Origin: JBLHGN01 sp047616325
GTDB taxonomy: Bacteria > Pseudomonadota > Gammaproteobacteria > Pseudomonadales > Cellvibrionaceae
Assembly: GCA_047616325.1 (NCBI GenBank)
Contig: JBLHGN010000147.1
Location: 1 to 8,839 of the forward strand
Length of the DNA stretch: 8,839 nt
Reading direction: 5' to 3'
The translations under genes and the position numbers were made by a program. The notes beneath the pieces were generated by a model, which was not told where the DNA came from, did no database searches, and saw only the letters and a program-made list of their open reading frames with translations. This document shows, piece by piece, positions 1 through 6,888 of this stretch (within the stretch, counting starts at the first letter, position 1; each line of letters starts with the position of its first letter).

Positions 1-292
1 TGGTAGCGCGACGGCTGTCGACGAAGAACTCGTGCAAGGGGTAGAAAATGTACAAGTACTTTACGGTTTTGATTCAAATGGCAGCGGTGTAGCTAACAGG
101 TATTTGGATGCCGACGGCTTAGCCTTTGGAGATTGGGCCAATGTTGTTTCAGTGCGCCTGCATCTCTTATTTAGATCCTTTGTTGCGGTAGCTTCAGAGC
201 CTCAAGTCTATCGTTTTGCAGACGCGACCTACACCCCTACCGATCGTTTCCTTCGGCAGGAAGTTATATCCACCATAGCCTTGAGAAACTAG
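1..292 (+). CDS. pilW: PilW, type IV pilus minor pilin (C-terminal part only)
   Basis: The window opens inside this gene. The frame beginning at base 2 runs without a stop to TAG at 290-292, giving about 96 residues. The sequence ELVQGVENVQVLYGFD followed by SNGSGVANRYL is the conserved C-terminal block of PilW ('elveGVenmqvlYGvD...ngdg.anrY'), and the end 'DRFLRQEVISTIALRN' matches the usual 'DrrLRqvfstTvaLRN' finish. PilW is a minor pilin of the T4P priming/tip complex; its N-terminal helix anchors it in the inner membrane before assembly. The N-terminal methylation motif and most of the pilin domain lie outside the window. The next gene, pilX, starts 10 nt after the stop, which fits the usual pilV-pilW-pilX-pilY1-pilE order. 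The GTG at 32 is internal, not a start. Confidence 0.9.
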   Translation, partial: GSATAVDEELVQGVENVQVLYGFDSNGSGVANRYLDADGLAFGDWANVVSVRLHLLFRSFVAVASEPQVYRFADATYTPTDRFLRQEVISTIALRN

Positions 293-296
293 AGGT
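291..296 (+). promoter_or_regulatory. Ribosome binding site deciding the pilX GTG start
   Basis: AGAGGT overlaps the pilW stop codon and lies 6-7 nt before GTG at 303. Starting instead at the ATG at 312 would leave a gap of about 15 nt, so the GTG start is preferred. The overlap of stop and ribosome binding site suggests translational coupling of pilW and pilX. Confidence 0.55.
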
Positions 297-302
297 AGCG
301 CA

Positions 303-902
303 GTGAAATTTATGCAACAAGGCAACACCTTAATTATCAGCTTGATTATTCTATTGGTGCTTACTGTAGTAGGTATTTCATCAATAGGAAATGTCACGCT
401 TAGCCAAAAAATGGCCACCAACTATCGCGATGCCGATGTGGTATTTCAGGCGGCAGAAGCGGCACTGGCAGAAGGCGAGCGGAAGGCCGAAGAATTAAGT
501 GCAAGCCTGCAAGAAAGTTACTTTGCCGCTGGTTGTGCTAGCGAAGATTGTTTTACCGCACTCTGTAATAATGGTAAGTGTTTTAACGGTACTTTTGAAG
601 CAGCAGACCCTTGTTGGTTGAGCGAGCCTGCAACAGAATTAGCACGGGATGAAGCGACATGGACTACCGTTGGAAGCGCTTTAGATTCACAACTTAGTTT
701 TACCGGTCTGACCCAGAAACCGCAAATTATTATAGAGTTTTTGTGTTATGTGCAAGTCGACCCGACCGTGACGCTGGCGGTCCCCACTCCCCCTTATGCT
801 GCAATTGACTGGAACTATTTTTATCGCATAACCAGTTATGCGCGCGGAGTCAATGGTTCATCTCGGGCCATGCTTCAGTCAACCTACAAAGTGGCTCAAT
901 AG
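303..902 (+). CDS. pilX: PilX, type IV pilus minor pilin
   Basis: This 199-aa protein has a six-residue leader (MKFMQQ) ending in G7, then a hydrophobic helix of about residues 8-29 (NTLIISLIILLVLTVVGISS). The 'QKMATNYRDADVVFQAAEAAL' block (about 35-55) is the PilX hallmark ('eKMagNmrdrnlAfqaAEaAL'). The C-terminus 'YFYRITSYARG...MLQSTYKV' is also typical of PilX. The mature position 5 is Ile, not Glu; lack of Glu5 is common in PilX and its GspK-type relatives and is thought to suit a place at the pilus tip. Six cysteines (78, 83, 88, 93, 104, 148), four of them evenly spaced five residues apart, suggest a disulfide-rich periplasmic domain. PilX helps prime pilus assembly together with PilV, PilW, FimU/PilE and PilY1. 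The GTG start is favoured by AGAGGT at 291-296. The next gene starts 46 nt downstream. Confidence 0.92.
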   Translation: MKFMQQGNTLIISLIILLVLTVVGISSIGNVTLSQKMATNYRDADVVFQAAEAALAEGERKAEELSASLQESYFAAGCASEDCFTALCNNGKCFNGTFEAADPCWLSEPATELARDEATWTTVGSALDSQLSFTGLTQKPQIIIEFLCYVQVDPTVTLAVPTPPYAAIDWNYFYRITSYARGVNGSSRAMLQSTYKVAQ

Positions 903-938
903 AGCCTTACAGTGTTTCAATAATTATGACGTGTTTTT

Positions 939-943
939 GGAGA
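939..943 (+). promoter_or_regulatory. Ribosome binding site for the small secreted protein
   Basis: GGAGA lies 5 nt before ATG at 949. It selects this start over the earlier in-frame GTG at 838, which is inside pilX and would put a non-signal sequence in front of a clear signal peptide. Confidence 0.6.
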
Positions 944-948
944 AAATC

Positions 949-1251
949 ATGAAAGTAATGCCAATAGTGTCTGGTGCCATATTTGCAGTTTTATGTTTAT
1001 CCACTGCTAGCGTGCGGGCTATGACTACAGAAGGTAGTGTTAGTGGTGATCGGCCCGCGGTAGGAAACGAACGCATACTTCATGGAGATTTTGTAGCGCT
1101 AGGCAGCGATCGCAAACTTGCAACAAGCGTCGGTCGATATAACTTGCCAGACGCGGCAAGTATTATAGATAGAAGAAACAATACAGACGGGCAGGCAAAA
1201 GTGACTATCCGGTTTCGTGGCGATCTAATTGTAGAAGTAACCATTTACTAG
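949..1251 (+). CDS. Small secreted protein between pilX and pilY1 (PilY2-like position, unrecognised)
   Basis: This predicts 100 aa. Residues 1-24 form a classic signal peptide: Lys2, a hydrophobic core of about 6-20, and a V-R-A cleavage site after residue 24. The mature protein of about 76 aa has no cysteine and no membrane segment. Its second half alternates polar and hydrophobic residues ('GRYNLPDAASIIDRR', then 'AKVTIRFRGDLIVEVTIY'), suggesting a small beta-barrel or beta-sandwich. I do not recognise the family. Position, size and export suggest a periplasmic accessory of T4P assembly or of PilY1. Pseudomonas aeruginosa has a similarly small exported protein, PilY2, but downstream of pilY1; here the pilY1-pilE gap is only 53 nt and has no such gene. 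A displaced PilY2 analogue is therefore a guess from context and general pattern. It has its own good ribosome binding site, and pilY1 follows after 43 nt. Confidence 0.75.
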   Translation: MKVMPIVSGAIFAVLCLSTASVRAMTTEGSVSGDRPAVGNERILHGDFVALGSDRKLATSVGRYNLPDAASIIDRRNNTDGQAKVTIRFRGDLIVEVTIY

Positions 1252-1294
1252 TAGTGCGATGCAACACGGTTCACCGCTGGGAGGAAGTTAAGAA

Positions 1295-4200
1295 ATGAAT
1301 AGCACCTATAGAGTACGTTCTTTTTATCGCCGCGCAGTTGCGTATGGCTTTTCTGCTTGTTTTATCTTTAATGTAAACGCAAGTTACGCGGAGTCGGCTT
1401 CTGAATTTGTGTCTATTCCTGTGCTTATAGACAATTCGGCATCCGGCGACAAACCCAATGTGCTCTTTATATTGGATAACTCAAACAGTATGGATGAAGC
1501 CCCCAGCGGCCAAGCCGTTGGCAGTGCTAATGCCGGTAGTAAATCGGAAATGGCGAGAAATGCCATAAAAGATATTATTGGCACATACGCGGGCGCAGCA
1601 CGCATGGGGTTAATGGCTTACCAGCAAAACGGTATATCGAGCCAATACTTACACGACAGCCAATATGACGCTAGTTTTAACCCGGCTAACTACGACGATA
1701 GTTACAGCGGCGACAGGGACTCCTCGACCAAAAAATTCCGTATTACCAACCCAGCAGATGGCGGAACGTATATCTATTACAATATTTCTCTTCCCTTTTA
1801 TGCTGGTGGAAACTTTAGCACGGCATTCTGTTATTCTGGGACGGCAGATTTTGATAATGGCTCAGAAAGCGCTAGCATTGGTCCTTGGGATAGCTATGAC
1901 TGTTTTAGCCAAAAAATAGGCGACAACGACGATTTTAATAATTACTTTGGTATGGTAGGACGCTATGGTTTTGTGCCCACCGACAGCGATTACGCGCAAA
2001 ATATTCTCGACTTTGGCACCATTTTAACTTGGCAATTTGTAAGCAAAACATGGTTTTCACACTCGTCGCCAGGCAGGGGCTTTTTGCATGTAGAGGTAGG
2101 CGATGTTGATACAGCTAGGCTCAATTCTCTCAACAATGCGCTGGGTACATCGCAGTTTACAATGGCCACCGATACCCCCTTGCGTAATGCAGGCTTAACC
2201 CCCATTGAAGGGGCTTTAGGCAGTGCTCTCGACTATTATAAGGGTACATTGTCAAACACTGAGCATACTGGGGGCACGCCCGCAGCTCCTCCTGTAAATG
2301 CCTGTGAGCCGCATGATTATGTGATTCTAGTGACCGATGGCCTTCCTTCGGTGGATGCGAGTGGCGCTCAGCTAACGGATACCAGTGCTGCAATTGCAAG
2401 TGCAGCGGCAAGAGCGGCCGATCTATTGGCCAATGGTATTGAAACTTATGTTATCGGCTTTGGCTTGCCTAATGGCGTAGATGGGAGCTTATTGGACAAT
2501 ATCGCTATAGCAGGAGGTACAAGTAGAACGTATCTGGCTGGAGACTCAGCCACGCTAAACAACGCACTGAAATCCATTTTTCTTTCCCTTTCAAACAAAG
2601 ATGCGTCCTCATCTTCAGCGGCAGTATTGGCTAATAACGCGCGCGGTGAAGGTGCAGTGATTAGGGCCGCATATAGCCCGAGTAAAGTAGATAGCTTAGG
2701 TAACGAAGTAAAGTGGGTAGGCAGCCTGTCGGGTTTGTTTATCGATGAAAACGCCCTATTACGCGAAGACACCAACCAAAATGGACAGTTGGACGGCTAT
2801 GATACAGACAGGGTTGTGCAATATTTTTTCAATACAGGTTTAAGTAAATCTCAGGCAAATTTGTATAGCGGTGCAGGGGAATCTACCCCTCCTGACTTGG
2901 CCGTGGACACGCCCGAAGCTATCGTCAATGTCGATCAATTAAATACCATTTGGGAGGCGCGAGATGCCTTGGGTGATATTGCCGACGCCGATATTCTTAC
3001 CCAGCGTTCTTACACCGACTCAGCAGCAAATGGAAGGTACATTATCACGTCCATTGACGGGCAGCAGGCACTCGATTTTGTTCAAGTTTCTGATGAGGCT
3101 ATCGAAGCATTAGCTGCAGTTCAAGCCTTAGCTGCTGAGGCTTTGGCTTTTGCAAAGATTGATGCCAATACGGCGCAAGCGCAGCTGGATGGGCACTCAG
3201 GCGCGATAACTCCCTTAACCAACCAAAGAGATACCGCTCAATTAGACTACGCTAGTGCGCAAGCGGCTATTTTGGCCGAGGACGAAGCTTTAACTGCCGC
3301 AAATGACGCGCTTGCAGCGGCACTAGGCTCCTCGGCTATTGATGCCGCTCAAATTGAGGTCAATCTTCGTCAGGCCGAGTTGATAATCGCACAAGGAAAT
3401 GAGGAGAACGCATTGCAAGACCTTGACAATGCGGAAGCTATTCTCCAAGGTGCAATCGATATTCTCCCAGATTTTGAAGCGTCGGCCATTACTGTGTGGT
3501 CGGCCTACAGCGGCGCATTGACGGCTTATAATCTAGCCACTGCGACGGTGAACGGCAGTAATGACCTAATAAGCTACCTGGATACAGATTCGGTTGAAGA
3601 TGCCTATAACACGGTTAAATTCGTTAGAGGTAAAGATGGCATTGCAGGCTACCGATCTAGGGCAATAGACTACGACGAAGACGGCGATATCGAAGTGTGG
3701 AGACTGGGCGATATTGTTCACTCGTCCCCTGCGGTGGTTGGTGCCCCCAGTTCTAGGTACGATAGCCTTTATTTTGATACAACTTATGCGGCGTTTAGGC
3801 AACAATATAAAGATAGACGCCAAGTAGTTTATGTTGGTGGGAACGACGGCATGGTGCACGCCTTTAACGGAGGCTTTTGGAACCTAGCCAACAAAAGTTT
3901 TGAGGTGGGTTCTGGTGCGGGGCATCCGCTGGGAGCAGAGCTATGGTCTTACGTGCCACGCGCTGCACTACCTCATTTGCAATGGCAGACCGACCCCAAC
4001 TATGCGCATACTTATTATGTGGATGGTTCGCCCATCGTTTTTGATGCGAATATCTTCCCTTCCGATGCGGATCACCCAAATGGTTGGGGAACGGTATTAA
4101 TGATAGGCATGGGGTTTGGCGGCAGCGATATTGGCGTAGACCTCGATAACGACGGTACCGACGACACTACCTTAACTTCGTCATACTCACTGTTTGACGT

Positions 4201-5395
4201 TACCAATCCAGAGCAGCCACCAGTGTTGCTTGCGGAAATTTCACACCCTGCCTTGGGGTATACCACTAGCTTGCCTACAGTAGTTAAACAGCGGGTGGCC
4301 GGTACTGATTTTTCGAGCCCTAGCACTAACGAATGGTATGTGGCATTTGGCTCTGGGCCCACAATTCTAGAAGATGGTACTAGCGATCAGAGCGCGAGTT
4401 TATTTATCTATGATTTGCAAACCGAAACCTATAAGTCAGGTTTTGGGCCACTGGATCTTGGCGGTACGGATACCTTTGTTGGAGATATTACTGCCGTTGA
4501 TAATGGGCAAAACTTTACAGACGACACCCTGTACTATGGCGTTAATGGTGGAATTCCTGGGCCACTAATAATTCCGAACGACCAAACCGGAGTACTTAAG
4601 CGCACTCGTTTGGATGTCGCAGCTCAATCGTCTACCTTAATAGATGCGGGGGAGCCCATTATTTCCGCTCCGTTTGTGTCGGTTGATCAAGTGGGGCGCC
4701 GATGGGTGGCTTTTGGTACGGGGCGATTGCTTATGGCCCCCGATAATACCTCAATAGCAGCACAAGCTTATTATGGGGTTATGGAGCCTGTCGATGCACT
4801 GGGTGATTTCGATTGGTCATCGGTTTTACTAACTGAGTTGGAAAACACAACATTGATTGAAGTGCTTGATACTGGCGCCATCTCTCGTGGTGGCGACGTC
4901 GAAATCCCTTCGGGTACGGTTGTGGAAACCTTCGACCAGCTTATAGCGGCTATTCGCAATAATCGTGGTGGTTGGTACTTAGATTTGGAGCATGATGGAA
5001 CAAATCCTTCGGCTAGAAACCTTAGCCGAGCGGCACTGTTCGGTAATATCTTACTTTTTGCAAGTTACAAACCCGCTTTAATCTTAGACTGTACCGCAGG
5101 TACTAGCCGCCTTTATGGGGTAGACCTAAGAACAGGCACAGCAGCACCTTTCGAAGTGTTTAGCGTAGGCGATGACCCGGACACGTCGGAAGGCGACGTG
5201 GTGGCAAACCATGTTGAAATGGGTCATGGCTTGTATGAAGGTATAACAGTAGTTAAAAATGGTGGGTCTGAAACATTGGGTTCTGGTGCTTCGGTTGTGG
5301 CATCGGGGTCCGAATCAGATATCTACCAACTAAACTTGAATAGCGATTCGTTCAGGACGGGCAGACAATCCTGGCGCCAAATTAATTTGGATTAA
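1295..5395 (+). CDS. pilY1: PilY1, type IV pilus tip adhesin and biogenesis factor
   Basis: This predicts 1366 aa, longer than P. aeruginosa PilY1 (about 1160). GGGAGGAAG (1279-1287) precedes the ATG. A signal peptide ends near A-S-Y-A (residue 32). A von Willebrand A domain follows, with the metal-site motif D61-N-S63-N-S65, a probable metal Thr at 302 (TPIEGAL) and D348 in VTDGLP; the stretch of about 85-290 is a long insertion inside it. A calcium-loop-like D492-T-N-Q-N-G-Q-L-D500 follows. Residues of about 598-752 are an alanine-rich helical insert. The C-terminal PilY1 beta-propeller (PF05567 type) begins near 'WRLGDIVHSSP' (about 802), with 'VVYVGGNDGMVHAFNGG', a second calcium loop D949-D951-D953-D957, 'WVAFGTGRLL', and 'GWYLDL' to 'LYGVDLRTG' near the end. 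PilY1 acts at the pilus tip and outer surface: it counters retraction, aids adhesion and takes part in surface sensing. The family is certain; the role of the insert is unknown. Confidence 0.96.
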   Translation: MNSTYRVRSFYRRAVAYGFSACFIFNVNASYAESASEFVSIPVLIDNSASGDKPNVLFILDNSNSMDEAPSGQAVGSANAGSKSEMARNAIKDIIGTYAGAARMGLMAYQQNGISSQYLHDSQYDASFNPANYDDSYSGDRDSSTKKFRITNPADGGTYIYYNISLPFYAGGNFSTAFCYSGTADFDNGSESASIGPWDSYDCFSQKIGDNDDFNNYFGMVGRYGFVPTDSDYAQNILDFGTILTWQFVSKTWFSHSSPGRGFLHVEVGDVDTARLNSLNNALGTSQFTMATDTPLRNAGLTPIEGALGSALDYYKGTLSNTEHTGGTPAAPPVNACEPHDYVILVTDGLPSVDASGAQLTDTSAAIASAAARAADLLANGIETYVIGFGLPNGVDGSLLDNIAIAGGTSRTYLAGDSATLNNALKSIFLSLSNKDASSSSAAVLANNARGEGAVIRAAYSPSKVDSLGNEVKWVGSLSGLFIDENALLREDTNQNGQLDGYDTDRVVQYFFNTGLSKSQANLYSGAGESTPPDLAVDTPEAIVNVDQLNTIWEARDALGDIADADILTQRSYTDSAANGRYIITSIDGQQALDFVQVSDEAIEALAAVQALAAEALAFAKIDANTAQAQLDGHSGAITPLTNQRDTAQLDYASAQAAILAEDEALTAANDALAAALGSSAIDAAQIEVNLRQAELIIAQGNEENALQDLDNAEAILQGAIDILPDFEASAITVWSAYSGALTAYNLATATVNGSNDLISYLDTDSVEDAYNTVKFVRGKDGIAGYRSRAIDYDEDGDIEVWRLGDIVHSSPAVVGAPSSRYDSLYFDTTYAAFRQQYKDRRQVVYVGGNDGMVHAFNGGFWNLANKSFEVGSGAGHPLGAELWSYVPRAALPHLQWQTDPNYAHTYYVDGSPIVFDANIFPSDADHPNGWGTVLMIGMGFGGSDIGVDLDNDGTDDTTLTSSYSLFDVTNPEQPPVLLAEISHPALGYTTSLPTVVKQRVAGTDFSSPSTNEWYVAFGSGPTILEDGTSDQSASLFIYDLQTETYKSGFGPLDLGGTDTFVGDITAVDNGQNFTDDTLYYGVNGGIPGPLIIPNDQTGVLKRTRLDVAAQSSTLIDAGEPIISAPFVSVDQVGRRWVAFGTGRLLMAPDNTSIAAQAYYGVMEPVDALGDFDWSSVLLTELENTTLIEVLDTGAISRGGDVEIPSGTVVETFDQLIAAIRNNRGGWYLDLEHDGTNPSARNLSRAALFGNILLFASYKPALILDCTAGTSRLYGVDLRTGTAAPFEVFSVGDDPDTSEGDVVANHVEMGHGLYEGITVVKNGGSETLGSGASVVASGSESDIYQLNLNSDSFRTGRQSWRQINLD

Positions 5396-5432
5396 TGTTC
5401 GAGCTTTGCAGCGGTATATGATTATTTGATAA

Positions 5433-5439
5433 AAGGTGG
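5433..5439 (+). promoter_or_regulatory. Ribosome binding site of pilE
   Basis: AAGGTGG lies 9 nt before the ATG at 5449, within the 53-nt gap after pilY1. It supports this start, which gives a leader of normal pilin length. Confidence 0.5.
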
Positions 5440-5448
5440 CTTTAGTAT

Positions 5449-5871
5449 ATGAACAAAAAAAAACAGGGCTTTACGCTGGTAGAGCTTATGATAACCGTTG
5501 CCATCATCGCAATAATCGCGGCGGTGGCTCTGCCAGCCTACAATAACACGGTTAAAAAAAGTCGCCGCTCAGACGGGACAGGGGCCCTTTCCGAAGCAGC
5601 ATCAATGCAGGAGCGTATTTATTCTGAATCACAGTCCTATGTTGATAATTCAGGATTAAGCCGCCTGGTAGTGAATGGTGATGGTGTTAGTTCTCGCGAA
5701 GGCTACTATACCTTGGCGGTTACCAACAGTTGTTCCGCGTCAGCGCCGTTCGATTGCTACACCATTACAGCATCGGCAGTAGGTAGCCAAGCAGCAGATA
5801 CTGACTGCGCAACGTTTACTATTAACCATTTGGGGCAAAAGACCTCTTCTCCTAATACGAGCTGTTGGTAA
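5449..5871 (+). CDS. pilE: PilE, type IV minor pilin
   Basis: This predicts a 140-aa class IVa prepilin. The leader MNKKKQG is cut after G7 by prepilin peptidase PilD, and the mature protein starts FTLVELMITVAIIAIIAAVALPAY in two overlapping parts: FTLVELMITV and the hydrophobic stretch to about residue 31. F8 is the methylated residue and E12 is the conserved mature Glu5. The helix is followed by 'VKKSRRSDGTGALSEAASMQER', typical of the PilE minor pilins that close the pilW-X-Y1 operon in Pseudomonas and relatives. Four cysteines (95, 103, 120, 139) probably form two disulfides, with C139 next to last. PilE joins PilY1 and the other minor pilins in the priming complex, linking it to the major pilin. 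Being at the end of this operon and only 140 aa, it is more likely the minor pilin than the major PilA. Codons 3-5 form a run of nine A. Confidence 0.93.
   Translation: MNKKKQGFTLVELMITVAIIAIIAAVALPAYNNTVKKSRRSDGTGALSEAASMQERIYSESQSYVDNSGLSRLVVNGDGVSSREGYYTLAVTNSCSASAPFDCYTITASAVGSQAADTDCATFTINHLGQKTSSPNTSCW
5455..5463 (+). repeat. Run of nine A in the pilE leader codons
   Basis: Codons 3-5 of pilE (Lys-Lys-Lys) are all AAA, giving an uninterrupted A9 tract directly after the start. A gain or loss of one base would shift the frame before the signal for prepilin peptidase. Nothing in the sequence shows that it varies. Confidence 0.9.
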
Positions 5872-6333
5872 AAGGGCGTTAAAAGGGAGTTATTGTTCCG
5901 CTCTGTTCAATGTGAAATGTATTAGATGGTAGAGTTATGATGGTGTGAAAGGCACTGATCTGGGTGAATCCGCTTATGTTTGCTGTACGGAGGCAATTAG
6001 ATATCTAGAATATGATTTTTACCACCTTAGCGGCATTTTCCTACAATACCAAGATATCGTCTTTGTTCTAAATGGAGCGTTGAATCAGTGACAACTAAGC
6101 GTGCTCTATGTTCTTCGTCAATAAAATACTAAGGTTTTTTAACTAGAGCATACGCTGGTGTAACTACTTCCCCGTGATTTTGAAAAAGTCTCACAGTTCT
6201 TATGGGCGGTAGCTTGCAGCTAGTTTACGTTCGTATTTCTTGTGTATTTAAAATTACACCTTTCATGATTTTAAGGCTGATTTTAATTAAAGTCCAAGTA
6301 TAGTATTGGTGTAAACCCCAATAATGACTCTGG
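5872..6333. other. 462-nt region without a recognised gene after the pil operon
   Basis: All frames are broken by frequent stops, and I recognise no protein fragment, tRNA or other RNA. The motif TAAAAGGG occurs twice at its left edge (5869-5876, overlapping the pilE stop, and 5880-5887). An imperfect inverted repeat lies at 6098-6156. I could not identify a convincing rho-independent terminator for the pil operon or a clear promoter for the downstream pseudogene. The right end (from about 6240) is AT-rich, and a short ATTGG/CCAAT inverted pair sits at 6305-6322 just before the pseudogene start. Confidence 0.7.
6098..6156. repeat. Imperfect inverted repeat, 11 bp with a 2-nt bulge
   Basis: AGCGTGCTCTA (6098-6108) pairs with TAGAGCA (6144-6150) plus CGCT (6153-6156), leaving TA (6151-6152) as a bulge and a 35-nt loop. 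The T6 run lies inside the loop rather than after the second arm, so it does not look like a standard terminator. It could be an RNA hairpin, an old element end, or chance. Confidence 0.4.
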
Positions 6334-6888
6334 ATGTTCACGCCCGCTATTACCCAAACATCGCATTATCTAGAACCACGTCATTATGGGATTCTGGATG
6401 GCCTGCGCGGTGTAGCGGCTACAATGGTGGTGATATTTCCTATATTCAAAACCTATACCTACGGTAGAGTTAGCCAAATTATTAATCACGGCTATTCGGC
6501 GGTAGGCTTCTTTTTTTCTTGTCTAGTTTTGTGGTGAGTTATTACACCTACGACGACCACGACGACCGATGGTGAAAAATCACCCAGTGGGATTTCTATA
6601 AAAGAAGCCTAATTCGTCTACAGCCCATGGTTATTGTCGGCACACTGGTTGGAGCGCTTGTTTTTATTTTCAAACGGGCGAAACCTTTTCGTTGATAGAA
6701 GAAACACCGGTTTTGAAAAGGCTGAGCATTCACGGCTGCACATGAGTGACTGCAGCGGGGGCTTGCCAGGTTATGCCCTTGTTGTTGGTTTGAAACCTCT
6801 TTGGTTGTCCTCCGGCATAACGGTTGGACTTTGTGGCCCTTTTATTGTTAATTTTTATTGCCAAGGCAACGGTAAAATAGAGGTATAA
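6334..6888 (+). pseudogene. Decayed acyltransferase-3 family membrane O-acyltransferase
   Basis: The first frame (ATG 6334 to TGA 6535-6537) gives 'HYGILDGLRGVAATMVVIF', the N-terminal signature of acyltransferase family 3 (PF01757), multi-pass inner-membrane enzymes that O-acylate sugars and other surface molecules. The family's conserved R-x10-H is R25 followed by Pro at residue 36 (codon CCT 6439-6441), one base from a His codon. The similarity then jumps frame near 6511-6528: frame 6528 reads 'FVVSY', a duplicated 'YTYDDHDDRW', an in-frame TGA at 6573-6575, then 'ITQWDFYKRSLIRLQPMVIV' and on to stops at 6693-6698. It jumps frame again near 6686 ('FSLIEETPVLKRL') and ends at a TGA near 6743. 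A last hydrophobic stretch ending near 6888 ('LSSGITVGLCGPFIVNFYC') may be a late transmembrane segment, which would mean that the middle of the gene is deleted. Intact relatives are about 350-400 aa. The right boundary is uncertain. Confidence 0.82.
6550..6567 (+). repeat. 9-bp perfect tandem duplication in the pseudogene
   Basis: ACGACGACC occurs twice head to tail (6550-6558 and 6559-6567). In the surviving frame it turns an expected Y-D-D-R-W into Y-D-D-H-D-D-R-W. It keeps frame, so it is not itself the disabling change, but it is typical of replication slippage. Confidence 0.85.

Noticed and set aside
838..948. Upstream extension of the small secreted ORF to the GTG at 838
   Set aside because: It overlaps pilX in another frame, lacks a ribosome binding site, and would bury the clear signal peptide starting at 949.
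2157..2411. Antisense frames within pilY1 (this one and several others between 1384 and 4959)
   Set aside because: They mirror the coding bias of pilY1, have no known domains, and are shadows of the real gene.
6207..6222. TAGCT-TGC-AGCTA hairpin as pil operon terminator
   Set aside because: A 5-bp AT-rich stem without a following U run is too weak for a rho-independent terminator, and it lies more than 300 nt after pilE.
6634..6888. 84-aa + strand frame as an independent gene
   Set aside because: Its first part is out of frame with the acyltransferase similarity and its last part looks like a fragment of the same decayed gene.
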